Source: Bacteroidaceae bacterium
GTDB taxonomy: Bacteria > Bacteroidota > Bacteroidia > Bacteroidales > Bacteroidaceae
DNA length: 64,000 bases
Direction: 5' to 3'
NCBI GenBank assembly: GCA_017615835.1
Contig: JAFZZI010000009.1
Span: 1-64,000, forward strand
Shown here: positions 54,646 through 63,036 of the stretch, piece after piece
Numbering within the stretch: the first letter of the stretch is position 1
Layout of the letters: every line of letters begins with the position of its first letter
The notes under the pieces: model-generated
What the model was told of the DNA's origin: nothing
Seen by the model: only the letters and a program-made list of their open reading frames with translations
The model's database searches: none
Made by a program: the position numbers and the translations under genes

Positions 54646-55545
54646 ATGAAAAAGATTAAGGCAGCGGTCGTCGGCTATGGAAACATAGGACGCTACGTAT
54701 TGGAGGCTCTTGAAACGGCTCCCGATTTTGAAATTGCCGGTGTGGTGCGCCGTTCCGGAGCCAAGGACAAACCCGCCGAATTGGCTGATTATGATGTGGT
54801 TGATGACATCTCGAAGATTGAAAAGCCTGATGTGGCTATTCTTGCAGTACCAAGCCGCAAAACTGAAGAGTATGCAGCCAAGATGATGCGCGAGGGCATT
54901 AGTACAGTTGACAGTTTCGATATACACACGCTTATACCTGAGACCCGTTCCCGTCTTGACAAAGTAGCCAGGCAAACCGGAAAGGTAGCTGTGATTTCTG
55001 CCGGATGGGATCCGGGTTCCGATTCAGTGGTAAGAGCACTGATGCAGGCAATGTCTCCCAAGGGTGTTTCATATACAAATTTCGGCCCCGGAATGTCTAT
55101 GGGACACACTGTGGCAGTCAAGTCGATTGAAGGTGTCAGAAACGCCTTGTCTATGACGATACCTTTGGGTACGGGCATTCACCGCCGCATGGTTTACGTT
55201 GAACTTGAACCTGGGCGTGAACTGGCGGAAGTGGCAGCGGCCATCAAAAGCGATCCTTATTTCGTACATGACGAGACGCATGTAATGCAGGTTGAGTCTG
55301 TCGATGAACTGAAGGATATGGGGCATGGAGTCAATCTGATACGTAAGGGCGTCAGCGGAAAGACACAGAATCAGCTATTTGAGTTTGACATGAAGATAAA
55401 CAATCCGGCACTGACCGGCCAGATTCTTGTCTGTTCGGCACGGGCGGCAGTAAAACAGGCTCCCGGTTGCTATACTCTGATAGAAATTCCAGTGATAGAT
55501 TTGCTTGCGGGTGACCGCGACTCTTTGGTGGCACATCTTGTGTAA
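54646..55545 (+). CDS. ddh: meso-diaminopimelate dehydrogenase
   Basis: A 299-residue NADPH enzyme that makes meso-DAP in one step from tetrahydrodipicolinate, bypassing the acylated route to lysine and peptidoglycan. AAVVGYGNIGRYVLEALE is the nucleotide-binding motif. DSFDIHTLIPETRSRLDKVA and SAGWDPGSDSVVRAL are DapDH signatures, and SMGHTVAVKSIEGVRNALS lines the substrate site. The DUF2007 gene starts on its stop codon (TAATG). Confidence 0.93.
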   Translation: MKKIKAAVVGYGNIGRYVLEALETAPDFEIAGVVRRSGAKDKPAELADYDVVDDISKIEKPDVAILAVPSRKTEEYAAKMMREGISTVDSFDIHTLIPETRSRLDKVARQTGKVAVISAGWDPGSDSVVRALMQAMSPKGVSYTNFGPGMSMGHTVAVKSIEGVRNALSMTIPLGTGIHRRMVYVELEPGRELAEVAAAIKSDPYFVHDETHVMQVESVDELKDMGHGVNLIRKGVSGKTQNQLFEFDMKINNPALTGQILVCSARAAVKQAPGCYTLIEIPVIDLLAGDRDSLVAHLV

Positions 55546-55784
55546 TGGCTATTATGGCTGACGATAGACTGGTTTGTGTGTTCAAGGGACAGGCCTTCGA
55601 GGCAGAGGTAGTCAAGGCCCGTCTTGAGGATTCTGGCATTCCTTCCATGATACAGAATGATACCCTGAGCGCCATTTTCTCTACTTATACGTATATGGCG
55701 GGCGATGTGGCTGTGATGGTGAATTCTGACGATGCCGAGGCTGCACGGACTCTTTTGGATTCTGAAAACGAATTGACAGATTAG
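55545..55784 (+). CDS. DUF2007-family protein
   Basis: A 79-residue soluble protein with the small ferredoxin-like DUF2007 fold: LVCVFKGQAFEAEVVKARLEDSGIPSMIQND and VAVMVNSDDAEAARTLL. Such proteins are thought to be signal-transduction or metal-binding accessories. ATG 55545 shares a base with the ddh stop; Met at residue 4 is an alternative. argF' follows after 3 bases. Confidence 0.85.
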   Translation: MAIMADDRLVCVFKGQAFEAEVVKARLEDSGIPSMIQNDTLSAIFSTYTYMAGDVAVMVNSDDAEAARTLLDSENELTD

Positions 55785-55787
55785 GAT

Positions 55788-56744
55788 ATGAGACATTTTA
55801 CGGGAGTAGCGGATTTAGGAGACCTGCATCAGGCTTTGCAAGAGGCGCTTGAGATAAAGAGAAACAGGTTCAAGTACATTGAGCTTGGCCGCAACAGAAC
55901 GTTACTTGCGGTATTTTTCAATTCAAGTCTGCGCACTCGCCTCAGTACCCAGAAGGCGGCTCTGAATCTTGGAATGAACGTGATTGTATTGGATGTGAAC
56001 CAAGGAGCGTGGAAACTTGAGACCGAACGCGGCGTGATAATGGATGGCGATAAGTCCGAGCACTTGCTTGAAGCCGTTCCTGTCATGGGGTGCTACTGCG
56101 ATGTCATAGGGGTGCGTTCGTTTGCACGTTTTGAGAATAAAGAGGATGACTATAATGAGAAAATCCTAAATCAGTTCATCGATTATTCAGGACGTCCGGT
56201 CTTCTCAATGGAGTCAGCGACCGGCCACCCGTTGCAAAGTTTCGCAGACTGGATTACGATTGAGGAATTCAAGGTTAAGGAGCGTCCAAAGGTGGTCATG
56301 AGTTGGGCTCCGCATCCTAAATCACTACCTCAAGCCGTTCCCAATTCGTTTGCCCAATGGATGGTAGCTGCCGGTTACGAAGTCGTTATTACACATCCGG
56401 AAGGATATGAACTGGAGCCTCGGTTTACTTCGGGTGCCCGCATAGAGTACGATCAGATGAGGGCCTTCGAAGGAGCTGATTTTGTATATGGCAAGAACTG
56501 GTCAGCTGCCAGTGACAGCCATTATGGCCAGATTTTGTCTATGGACCGTAGTTGGACTATCGGGGAGAGACAGATGTCGGTAACTGACAATGCTTACTTT
56601 ATGCATTGTCTGCCTGTGCGTCGCAACATGATTGTAACAGATGACATTATTGAGGGACCCCGTTCTTTGGTGATTCCTGAGGCGGCTAACCGTGAAATAT
56701 CGGCAACCATAGTCCTTAAACGAATCTTGGAAGGTCTTGACTGA
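55788..56744 (+). CDS. argF': N-succinylornithine-type transcarbamylase
   Basis: A 318-residue carbamoyltransferase of the Bacteroidetes ArgF' group, which acts on N-acylated ornithine in arginine synthesis. FFNSSLRTRLSTQKAALNLGMNVIVLD holds the carbamoyl-phosphate loop, and MHCLPVRRNMIVTDDI the ornithine-side loop. At the position that sets acetyl versus succinyl preference, the sequence reads MDGDKSEHLLE with S90; I recall Pro there in Bacteroides fragilis (succinyl) and Glu in Xanthomonas (acetyl). Ser fits succinylornithine use. Its stop is 4 bases from the end of the convergent NigD-like gene. Confidence 0.92.
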   Translation: MRHFTGVADLGDLHQALQEALEIKRNRFKYIELGRNRTLLAVFFNSSLRTRLSTQKAALNLGMNVIVLDVNQGAWKLETERGVIMDGDKSEHLLEAVPVMGCYCDVIGVRSFARFENKEDDYNEKILNQFIDYSGRPVFSMESATGHPLQSFADWITIEEFKVKERPKVVMSWAPHPKSLPQAVPNSFAQWMVAAGYEVVITHPEGYELEPRFTSGARIEYDQMRAFEGADFVYGKNWSAASDSHYGQILSMDRSWTIGERQMSVTDNAYFMHCLPVRRNMIVTDDIIEGPRSLVIPEAANREISATIVLKRILEGLD

Positions 56745-56748
56745 TTCC

Positions 56749-57378
56749 TTAGGGAATTGATAATGATATGCTGTCGTTGTCATAGTTGACATATGACAGC
56801 GTTATTGTATCGTTGATGGACAGAATCTCTGAATACGGCCACAGAGGGATTGACATGTAGGCCTTCTTGGTGTAGCTCCGGATATCGTTCCCTTCTTCAT
56901 GGAAGATTTTGAACTCGACTCTCTTGTCCGTACTGAAGTCGAATGCTCCCAGTTTGTGAACCTTGTCAAGAGCCTTGATGTTGAAGATGACGTTAAGCCA
57001 TCCGCCGCTGCGCCACACACTCTGTACTTCGACAGGATTCTGAATCAGTCTGAAGGGATCGGGCTTTTCGGGAACAGATGAAATAACGCTAATGTGGTCT
57101 ATTATGGTGGCGCTTGTCAAATCCGGGTTTACCACATAAACCATCAGCCTCCTGTATAAAGTGTCGGGACGGAGTCTTGCTGTGTCGGATGTCACATAAC
57201 TGGAACCACGGTCGTTCTTGATTACCGCAATGAAACCATCGCTGTCTGTGTATGCGTTGACAAATTCGGTGACGTATGGCATGACAGGCGTATCTGTTGT
57301 GCATGATGACAGTGCCGCAGCCAGAACAGTTGCCAATGCCATAGCATGGAACAGGAGGGTTCTTGTAGGCTTTTTCAT
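56749..57378 (-). CDS. NigD-like lipoprotein
   Basis: A 209-residue lipoprotein with signal MKKPTRTLLFHAMALATVLAAALSSC. The mature part is beta-rich, with an OB-like first half (GFIAVIKNDRGSSYVTSDTARLRPDTLYRRLMVYVV) and a beta-sandwich second half ending LSYVNYDNDSISLSI. This two-part layout resembles NigD, a Bacteroidota lipoprotein first noted beside bacteriocin genes, whose function is unknown. No bacteriocin gene is seen here. It overlaps the acyltransferase gene by 4 bases and is last in the PASTA-rluD-ddl operon. Confidence 0.7.
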   Translation of the reverse strand: MKKPTRTLLFHAMALATVLAAALSSCTTDTPVMPYVTEFVNAYTDSDGFIAVIKNDRGSSYVTSDTARLRPDTLYRRLMVYVVNPDLTSATIIDHISVISSVPEKPDPFRLIQNPVEVQSVWRSGGWLNVIFNIKALDKVHKLGAFDFSTDKRVEFKIFHEEGNDIRSYTKKAYMSIPLWPYSEILSINDTITLSYVNYDNDSISLSIP

Positions 57379-58532
57379 TGCTCAAGTGCCTTTATTTTGT
57401 TCATTAGTGGATTTGCATACATCTCCAACATTTTTGTACGCAGAAACTCATAGTCGGGATTCTTGATTCTTATTTTTGAGAGTTGCCTGTCCAGATATCG
57501 CATGAAAGATTTCTTTTCTCTTTCGCTGTATCCTTCGCTGAAGTCCCTCGTACCATTAAGAACATCTGACGCAATTCTATTGCAGGGGAAGATTCTGTAG
57601 TTTCTGTGTATGCCATTGTCTATAAGCCTTGCTGCCTCTTCAAGCTGAAAATTTCTCGGCTGGTTACGGTCTATTCCGTCAAGGAGACTGTCAATACAGC
57701 CTGCTGCCTGATAGTGGATGTGTCCTTTGTAGCCGAAAATGCCCGTACGCATATTCAGCAGATCGTTGAGGCGGGTTTTCCGATAGCCAGGATCGTCTCT
57801 TTTCAGTTGAAATTCCATTGCTTTAAGCCAGTCACAGGGGTCGTATTCATAACTGATGGCCAGTGGGACAATGTGTAGTCCAGCAAGCGATGATATGACA
57901 TCACCGTCACCGGATATAGACAACATCTTCAGAACACTCCTTTGTGTCAGATCATTCGAATCCTTGGCACGTCCCTCACGCTGGGCCAGCCATACAGGCT
58001 TGTCGTGATTGATATTGAACCTGATGTACCTGGACAAAGTTGTGGATGCTTTGAGCATCTCTTCGGGTGAGGTAATTGAACGGCGGACCAGAAATCCGTG
58101 GTTAAGCCGTACAAAGTCCTCAATCCAGGGTTTTATCATCAGGTTATCGCCAATGGCTATCTCAGCGCTGAACCTGTAATCTTTCAGAAGAAAATAATCC
58201 AGAAAAACTGAGTCTAGTACTATGTCACGGTGATTGGAAATAAATAGAAGACCCTCCCCGTATTCAGGGTCAAGCTCATTGAAATTACCGGTCAATCCTT
58301 TGGAACGCAGTACCAGCAGGATTCTTGCCAGTGGCAATATGATCTTTTTCTGAAATTCTTCTGCATTTTTCATTCGTGAGGCCTTACGGAACAAGAATCT
58401 CCTTATAAGGCTACCGCAGCGTGAATCGATGACTTCTGAAAACTCGGGATCTTTTAGAAGACGAGCCATCACACCGGGCATCTCGGCAGCGGTGTAAGAG
58501 CGGATAGAGTCGAACTCGGAGGGAATAATCAT
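57375..58532 (-). CDS. glycerolipid acyltransferase-like protein
   Basis: A 385-residue protein of the PlsC/PlsB-like superfamily, predicted to transfer acyl chains to glycerol-phosphate or another lipid. The active-site block reads FISNHRDIVLDSVFLDYFLL; the His-Asp spacing is five residues rather than the usual four. VWLAQREGRAKDSNDLTQ matches the substrate-binding motif with the conserved Glu-Gly-Arg. No strong transmembrane helix is seen, so it is a peripheral or cytoplasmic protein. It starts 1 base after ddl stops. Confidence 0.8.
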   Translation of the reverse strand: MIIPSEFDSIRSYTAAEMPGVMARLLKDPEFSEVIDSRCGSLIRRFLFRKASRMKNAEEFQKKIILPLARILLVLRSKGLTGNFNELDPEYGEGLLFISNHRDIVLDSVFLDYFLLKDYRFSAEIAIGDNLMIKPWIEDFVRLNHGFLVRRSITSPEEMLKASTTLSRYIRFNINHDKPVWLAQREGRAKDSNDLTQRSVLKMLSISGDGDVISSLAGLHIVPLAISYEYDPCDWLKAMEFQLKRDDPGYRKTRLNDLLNMRTGIFGYKGHIHYQAAGCIDSLLDGIDRNQPRNFQLEEAARLIDNGIHRNYRIFPCNRIASDVLNGTRDFSEGYSEREKKSFMRYLDRQLSKIRIKNPDYEFLRTKMLEMYANPLMNKIKALEQ

Positions 58533-58533
58533 T

Positions 58534-59511
58534 TCAGATGAAGCTGTCTTCGATTATTTCAGTCAGAACCTCCTTCAGGTCCAGCCCCGCAGCCTTGAGT
58601 TGCTGCGGAATAAAACTGGTTGGTGTCATGCCCGGTGTGGTGTTGACCTCAAGCAGGTTTATTTTTTTGTCGGCGGTGATGATGTAATCGTTGCGGATTA
58701 TGCCCTTGCATCCTACTATATCGTAGATACGCGACGTCATTTCCTGTATATTGTCCCGCAAGCTGTCGGGGATACGTGCCGGTGTTATTTCAGAGACCAT
58801 TCCATTGTATTTGGCATCATAATCGAAGAACTCGGTCTTGGGAACTACTTCCGTAACGGGTAGGGTGACTGTCCGTTTTGATGTCTTGAAGCAGCCGCAG
58901 GTTACTTCTGTCCCTTCAAGGAATGATTCAACGACGACTTCGCTGTTCTCCTTGAACGCCATCTCAAGCGCCTTGTCTACTTCTGTCGCCCGATGTACTT
59001 TTGTTGTTCCAAAACTGGACCCGCCAGCTGAAGGCTTTATGAAACAGGGGAATCCCAACTGCTCCTCTATTTCCTGGGGAGTAATCTTTGTCCCGTCGTG
59101 GAGCAATATTGCCTTGGCCACGTTGATACCCATGTTTTCGAGAAACCTGTTCAGCCTATACTTGTCAAATGTAAGTGCCGAAGCCAGCACGTTGCAGGTA
59201 GAAAACGGAATGTCTACAAGACGCAGGTATCCCTCAAGTATTCCGTTTTCGCCAGGACTTCCATGGATTATAACATATGCGTAGTCGAAAACAGTTCTTA
59301 CACCACCGGCAGTATAACTGAAGTCGTTCTTGTCAATGGGAAACCCACTACTGCCGTCGGGCAGGGCCAGCCACAACTTACGGTGAACATCGACAATGCA
59401 CGGGTTGTAAAGATTCCGGTCGAGGTTCTTGTATATTGTATCGGCACTTTTTAACGATATTTCTCTTTCGGAAGAGTTTCCTCCTGCCAGTATGGCGATG
59501 TTTCTTTTCAT
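58534..59511 (-). CDS. ddl: D-alanine--D-alanine ligase
   Basis: A 325-residue ATP-grasp enzyme that makes the D-Ala-D-Ala end of the peptidoglycan stem. AILAGGNSSEREISLKSA is the N-terminal signature, and HGSPGENGILEGYLRLVDIPF the central one. FIKPSAGGSSFGTTKVH binds ATP, and NLLEVNTTPGMTPTSFIPQ gives the Mg2+ ligands. It lies between rluD (21 bases upstream) and the acyltransferase (1 base downstream). Confidence 0.95.
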   Translation of the reverse strand: MKRNIAILAGGNSSEREISLKSADTIYKNLDRNLYNPCIVDVHRKLWLALPDGSSGFPIDKNDFSYTAGGVRTVFDYAYVIIHGSPGENGILEGYLRLVDIPFSTCNVLASALTFDKYRLNRFLENMGINVAKAILLHDGTKITPQEIEEQLGFPCFIKPSAGGSSFGTTKVHRATEVDKALEMAFKENSEVVVESFLEGTEVTCGCFKTSKRTVTLPVTEVVPKTEFFDYDAKYNGMVSEITPARIPDSLRDNIQEMTSRIYDIVGCKGIIRNDYIITADKKINLLEVNTTPGMTPTSFIPQQLKAAGLDLKEVLTEIIEDSFI

Positions 59512-59532
59512 ATATTGATGTTGTTTATGTTT

Positions 59533-60594
59533 TCAGTTCATCGAATTCGAATATTCTCTCCACTTGTCAGTGAGATCTTTCATGTCGGCCGGCATAGCGG
59601 CGGTGAAGAACATTTCGCTGCCAGTGTCGGGGTGAACGAATCCTAGCGTCATGGCATGGAGGGCCTGTCGTGGACATGTGCGGAAGCATTTTTCAACGAA
59701 ATGCCGGTATATAGGGGATGTTGTGCCTTTAAGAATCACATCACCTCCGTATTTGGCATCGTTGAACAGAGGGTGGCCAATGTGTTTCATGTGGACCCTT
59801 ATCTGGTGTGTTCTCCCTGTTTCGAGACGGCATTCCAAAAGAGCGGCGTAGCCAAAACACTCAAGCGTCGTATAGTGGGTGACGGCATGCTTGCCTTCGT
59901 CAGGATCGAACGACACAGTCATGCGCTGACGGTCCTTGCGATCACGGGTTATCTGGCTCTCAATGGTGCCGTTCCTGGGATCTGGCTGACCCCAGACAAG
60001 CAATTGGTAACTTCTCTTGGTAGTTTTTTCAAAAAACTGTCTTCCAAGAGAAGTTTTGGCTTCCGGTTTTTTTGCCACTACGAGCAGTCCGGATGTGTCC
60101 TTGTCTATTCTGTGCACCAGTCCTACTTGCGGGCTGTCAGGGTCATAAGAAGGATTGTCTCTCAAGTGCCACGCCAGAGCGTTAACAAGTGTTCCGTTGT
60201 AGTTGCCGCAACCAGGGTGGACAACCATTCCTGCCGGCTTGTTAACTACCAGCAGGCTGTCATCTTCGTAAACTATGTCAAGTGGAATTTCCTCCGGTAC
60301 TATTTCGGCATTGTATCTGGGACGGTCCATCATTACCGTTACCACATCTGACGGTTTTACCTTGTAGTTGCTTTTAACGGGCTTGCCGCCTACCATGACC
60401 ATTCCGGCATCGGCAGCTTTCTGTATGCGATTCCGCGAAACATGTTCCAGATGGTCAAACAGAAACTTGTCAACTCTCAGAAGTGATTGACCGCGGTCGG
60501 CTACAATTCTGACATGTTCATACAGGCCGTCTGCACTCAACGATGGCTCTATATCGTCAAGTGACTCCTCAAGTTCTTCTTCAAGTGTAATCAT
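59533..60594 (-). CDS. rluD: RluD-family 23S rRNA pseudouridine synthase
   Basis: A 353-residue enzyme. An S4 domain (about residues 38-82, LLRVDKFLFDHLEHVSRNRIQKA) is followed by the catalytic domain with D164 in GLVHRIDKDTSGLLVVAK. RTHQIRVHMKHIGHPLFNDAKYGG is the C-terminal signature. RluD-type enzymes modify helix 69 of 23S rRNA. It starts 11 bases after the PASTA gene and precedes ddl. Confidence 0.93.
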   Translation of the reverse strand: MITLEEELEESLDDIEPSLSADGLYEHVRIVADRGQSLLRVDKFLFDHLEHVSRNRIQKAADAGMVMVGGKPVKSNYKVKPSDVVTVMMDRPRYNAEIVPEEIPLDIVYEDDSLLVVNKPAGMVVHPGCGNYNGTLVNALAWHLRDNPSYDPDSPQVGLVHRIDKDTSGLLVVAKKPEAKTSLGRQFFEKTTKRSYQLLVWGQPDPRNGTIESQITRDRKDRQRMTVSFDPDEGKHAVTHYTTLECFGYAALLECRLETGRTHQIRVHMKHIGHPLFNDAKYGGDVILKGTTSPIYRHFVEKCFRTCPRQALHAMTLGFVHPDTGSEMFFTAAMPADMKDLTDKWREYSNSMN

Positions 60595-60605
60595 TCAGTC
60601 TGCTG

Positions 60606-61208
60606 TCATTGAAAGAAAGCCGGGTCAAATGTGGGCTCTTCCGGTAATTCTGCTTCCCGCTCACCGTTGCCGACTACTATGGTCAGTTCGGAACCTTCGG
60701 GAACCTCTTCACCGTTACGCAGGCTCTTGCCGTCCATGAGAACCTCATATACCCAATCTTCGTCACCTGGAATGTATCTTGGCTCAGTCAGTTTGAATCC
60801 AGCTCCTAGCAGCTTGGACTCTGCTGCCCGGTATGAACTGTTGTCTGCTACGTCTGGTATGGGTTTCATCGGAATCTTACCACTGTTTACCGTAAGGTGG
60901 ATGACTCGATTCTCCTTTACTTCAGAGCCGGATCTGGGTCTCTGTTCAATAACCATCCCGGCATCCATCCCGGCATCGTAACGATATTCACTGACCTCGC
61001 ATCTTAATCCGTTATTCCTGAGAGTTACTGCAGCTTCGTCCTCAAGTTGTCTTGTCACGTCGGGTACAGTGATATACTGTCCGTGACGTGTATATGTATC
61101 CATCCATCTGAAAAGGAGCAATACCAGAACCATGGTTACTGCTGCCATCGCTGTCAGATGAATCAGAATTTTCGCCCATCCCGGCAACTCTTTTACACCC
61201 GTTTTCAT
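60606..61208 (-). CDS. membrane-anchored PASTA-domain protein
   Basis: A 200-residue protein with a cytoplasmic N-terminus of about 13 residues, one transmembrane helix (about 14-34, AMAAVTMVLVLLLFRWM at its end) and two periplasmic PASTA domains (about 42-110 and 113-187). PASTA domains in kinases and penicillin-binding proteins bind muropeptides. Here there is no kinase or transpeptidase, so it is a stand-alone wall sensor or scaffold. It heads an operon that contains ddl, which supports a wall-linked role. Confidence 0.85.
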   Translation of the reverse strand: MKTGVKELPGWAKILIHLTAMAAVTMVLVLLLFRWMDTYTRHGQYITVPDVTRQLEDEAAVTLRNNGLRCEVSEYRYDAGMDAGMVIEQRPRSGSEVKENRVIHLTVNSGKIPMKPIPDVADNSSYRAAESKLLGAGFKLTEPRYIPGDEDWVYEVLMDGKSLRNGEEVPEGSELTIVVGNGEREAELPEEPTFDPAFFQ

Positions 61209-61227
61209 AAAAATGCTTTATAATTGG

Positions 61228-61235
61228 CAAAGATA
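61228..61235 (-). promoter_or_regulatory. promoter -7 element of the PASTA-rluD-ddl operon
   Basis: The reverse strand reads TATCTTTG, an exact TAnnTTTG match, 19 bases upstream of the PASTA start codon. Confidence 0.55.
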
Positions 61236-61409
61236 GTGAATGGCGGGCGAAGAAAAAACACAAGCATTTGTTTTTATTTGGAATAACATCGTTTTAATGT
61301 GTACGAAGTAGTCGTGAATTAATATTAACCAATAATCCGAGTACGCACATAATTTTTGGTAATGAAAATTTTTTTGGGTATGAAAATGAGTAGAAGTCAA
61401 CGATTTACA

Positions 61410-61417
61410 TATATTTG
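61410..61417 (+). promoter_or_regulatory. promoter -7 element for the YiiX-like gene
   Basis: TATATTTG, an exact TAnnTTTG match, 60 bases before ATG 61478. The region between the two divergent -7 boxes (61236-61409) is AT-rich with two GTATGAAAAT-like repeats near 61360-61386 and holds no ORF that I trust. Confidence 0.5.
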
Positions 61418-61477
61418 TAACTTTTGAACAAACTTGCATTGCCGCTTACTGTTGATATAGAGACGTAAAAAGTGTTT

Positions 61478-62134
61478 ATGAAACTTAACAGATCGTATGC
61501 GCTGAGTATGATGCTCATCCTGCTGTTTATTACATGCTGCAGTCAGAACTCATTCAAGAGTATTCTGCCTGATGACTTCGAGTTGCAGGAAGGTGACATT
61601 GTATTCCGCAGGGGTGGAGGACTTACAAGCAGGATTGTTCTGGCTGCTGATGCCGATGGCAATTATTCTCACATTGGGATTGTTGTAGATTCGGCAGGTG
61701 TCAAGATGATAGTGCATGCCGTGCCAGGGGAACCTGATTTCAAGGGCGATGCAGACAGGGTTAAGATGGACAGTCCGGAGCACTTCTTTTCGACAGAATT
61801 CACTGTGATAGGTGAAGTGTGCCGGTCGAATGATTCGACAATAGCCCGTAAGGCGGCAATGGTGGCTATGTCACAGTATCGGAAGGGACTTTTGTTCGAT
61901 CATGACTATGATGATGAAGATTCGACGAAGATGTATTGCACAGAACTTGTCGCTTTTGCTTTTCGCAAGGCAGGGCTCGAACTCCTTGGAAAAGAAAGAC
62001 ATAAAGTTTCTCTGCCGTTTATCAAGGCAGAGTGCATTTTCCCATCTGATATCTATTGCTCTGAGTACATAGAGTCTGTTTGTCAGTTCGAGGATCATTC
62101 TTTACAAACCAACTATAAAAAACAAAGATTATGA
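61478..62134 (+). CDS. YiiX-like permuted NlpC/P60 lipoprotein
   Basis: A 218-residue protein from ATG 61478 (a GTG 6 bases earlier is an alternative). The signal SMMLILLFITCC ends in a likely lipidated Cys. LQEGDIVFRRGGG opens the domain, YSHIGIVVDSAG carries the catalytic His and MYCTELVAFAFRKAG the catalytic Cys. His before Cys is the circularly permuted order of the YiiX/YebB group, whose members are thought to cut amides in peptidoglycan or lipid. It overlaps the next lipoprotein gene by 4 bases. Confidence 0.85.
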   Translation: MKLNRSYALSMMLILLFITCCSQNSFKSILPDDFELQEGDIVFRRGGGLTSRIVLAADADGNYSHIGIVVDSAGVKMIVHAVPGEPDFKGDADRVKMDSPEHFFSTEFTVIGEVCRSNDSTIARKAAMVAMSQYRKGLLFDHDYDDEDSTKMYCTELVAFAFRKAGLELLGKERHKVSLPFIKAECIFPSDIYCSEYIESVCQFEDHSLQTNYKKQRL

Positions 62135-62556
62135 AAAAGGTATTTTCAGTGATGCTTGTCTGCTTCATGGCAGCCGCATTAGCCGGTTGTGGCAGTAATT
62201 CTGGCAGTAGTAACAGTTCCCGCGGCAGCAATTCTCCACGTGGTGTTGCCGACAAGGCAATGAAATGTTCTAAGGCTGAAGATGTACGCGGTTATTTTGA
62301 CCTTGTATATTTCTCAGAGAAAGATCAGGCACAGAAGGATGGTTTTGTCCAAATGGTGGAGGAAAAAGCAAAGGCAAACACGGACGATTCAAAAGTCATA
62401 GATAACTATAAGTTCGTCGAAGAGAATGTGGATGAGGAGAACGGAAAGGCAACTGTCGTTTATGACGTTACTTATAAAAATGGTCAGACGAAAAAGGAAA
62501 ATGTCAGTCTGACGCGCGATGAGTCAGGCAAGTGGTGGGTTGTACTTGACAAATAG
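62131..62556 (+). CDS. DUF4878-like lipoprotein
   Basis: A 141-residue lipoprotein: MKKVFSVMLVCFMAAALAGC, then a Ser/Asn/Gly linker (SNSGSSNSSRGSNSPRG) and a small alpha+beta domain of NTF2-like appearance (VADKAMKCSKAEDVRGYFDLVYF, SLTRDESGKWWVVLDK). The WWVVLDK end is typical of DUF4878 proteins. It is translationally coupled to the YiiX-like lipoprotein, which suggests the two work together at the envelope. Confidence 0.75.
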   Translation: MKKVFSVMLVCFMAAALAGCGSNSGSSNSSRGSNSPRGVADKAMKCSKAEDVRGYFDLVYFSEKDQAQKDGFVQMVEEKAKANTDDSKVIDNYKFVEENVDEENGKATVVYDVTYKNGQTKKENVSLTRDESGKWWVVLDK

Positions 62557-63036
62557 TGCCTTTTTTAGTCAGTTTGTATGATATGGCTTTCCTGTGGTGC
62601 AGTGTGAACAGTTTTCCGTCTGAATAATAGCTGTAGCCGCAGTTTGTGAAATAGTGACTGCCTCAAGGGTGCTGCCTCCGGCAACATTGATACCTTGAAG
62701 GCAGTTGCTTCTTTCCAGATACCGTATGCAACTTCATGCGGTCTTTGTTTGTAAATTTATGTCCCTTGTCAGCAGTTATGCTGCATCCTATTGGGACAGG
62801 TATCTTGGCGTGCTTTCTATCCAAAAAGGTTGTGATTGTCGGTTATGTGCAGAATTATACGTAAAACATGCAAAACAGCATCGGATTTCCATAAAAAATA
62901 GACATTTGTGTTAAAAAAGGTTGCATGAGAGACGTTTTTTGATATATTTGCGCGTTGAAACAAATGAAACAACAAAAAGACGACTTGTGCCGGAAGCATG
63001 ATATGTGTGATCAATTATAAACTTAACTAATTGTTT
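62557..63036. other. 480-base gene-free stretch with a hairpin cluster
   Basis: Three hairpins lie in 140 bases. H1 is CTGCCTCAAGG/CCTTGAAGGCAG (62658-62704, one bulged base) with an inner TGCC/GGCA. H2 is ACCGTATG/CATGCGGT (62721-62742, one G-U). H3 is TGTCCC/GGGACA (62760-62765/62793-62798) with an inner AGCAG/CTGC helix. Short ORFs on both strands have no recognisable sequence. The right end holds the SusC promoter. The cluster may be an RNA gene, a 3' element of the lipoprotein transcript, or a decayed mobile element. Confidence 0.35.
62921..62950 (+). promoter_or_regulatory. promoter of the SusC-type receptor gene
   Basis: TTG at 62921-62923, 19 bases, then TATATTTG at 62943-62950. Both boxes fit the Bacteroidota promoter. 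Transcription would start near 62957, giving a leader of about 80 bases before ATG 63037. Confidence 0.65.

Noticed and set aside
62705-62914. 69-codon plus-strand frame in the gene-free stretch before the SusC gene
   Set aside because: Composition is unlike neighbouring genes, it overlaps two hairpins, and it has no recognisable domain; kept only as part of the intergenic description.
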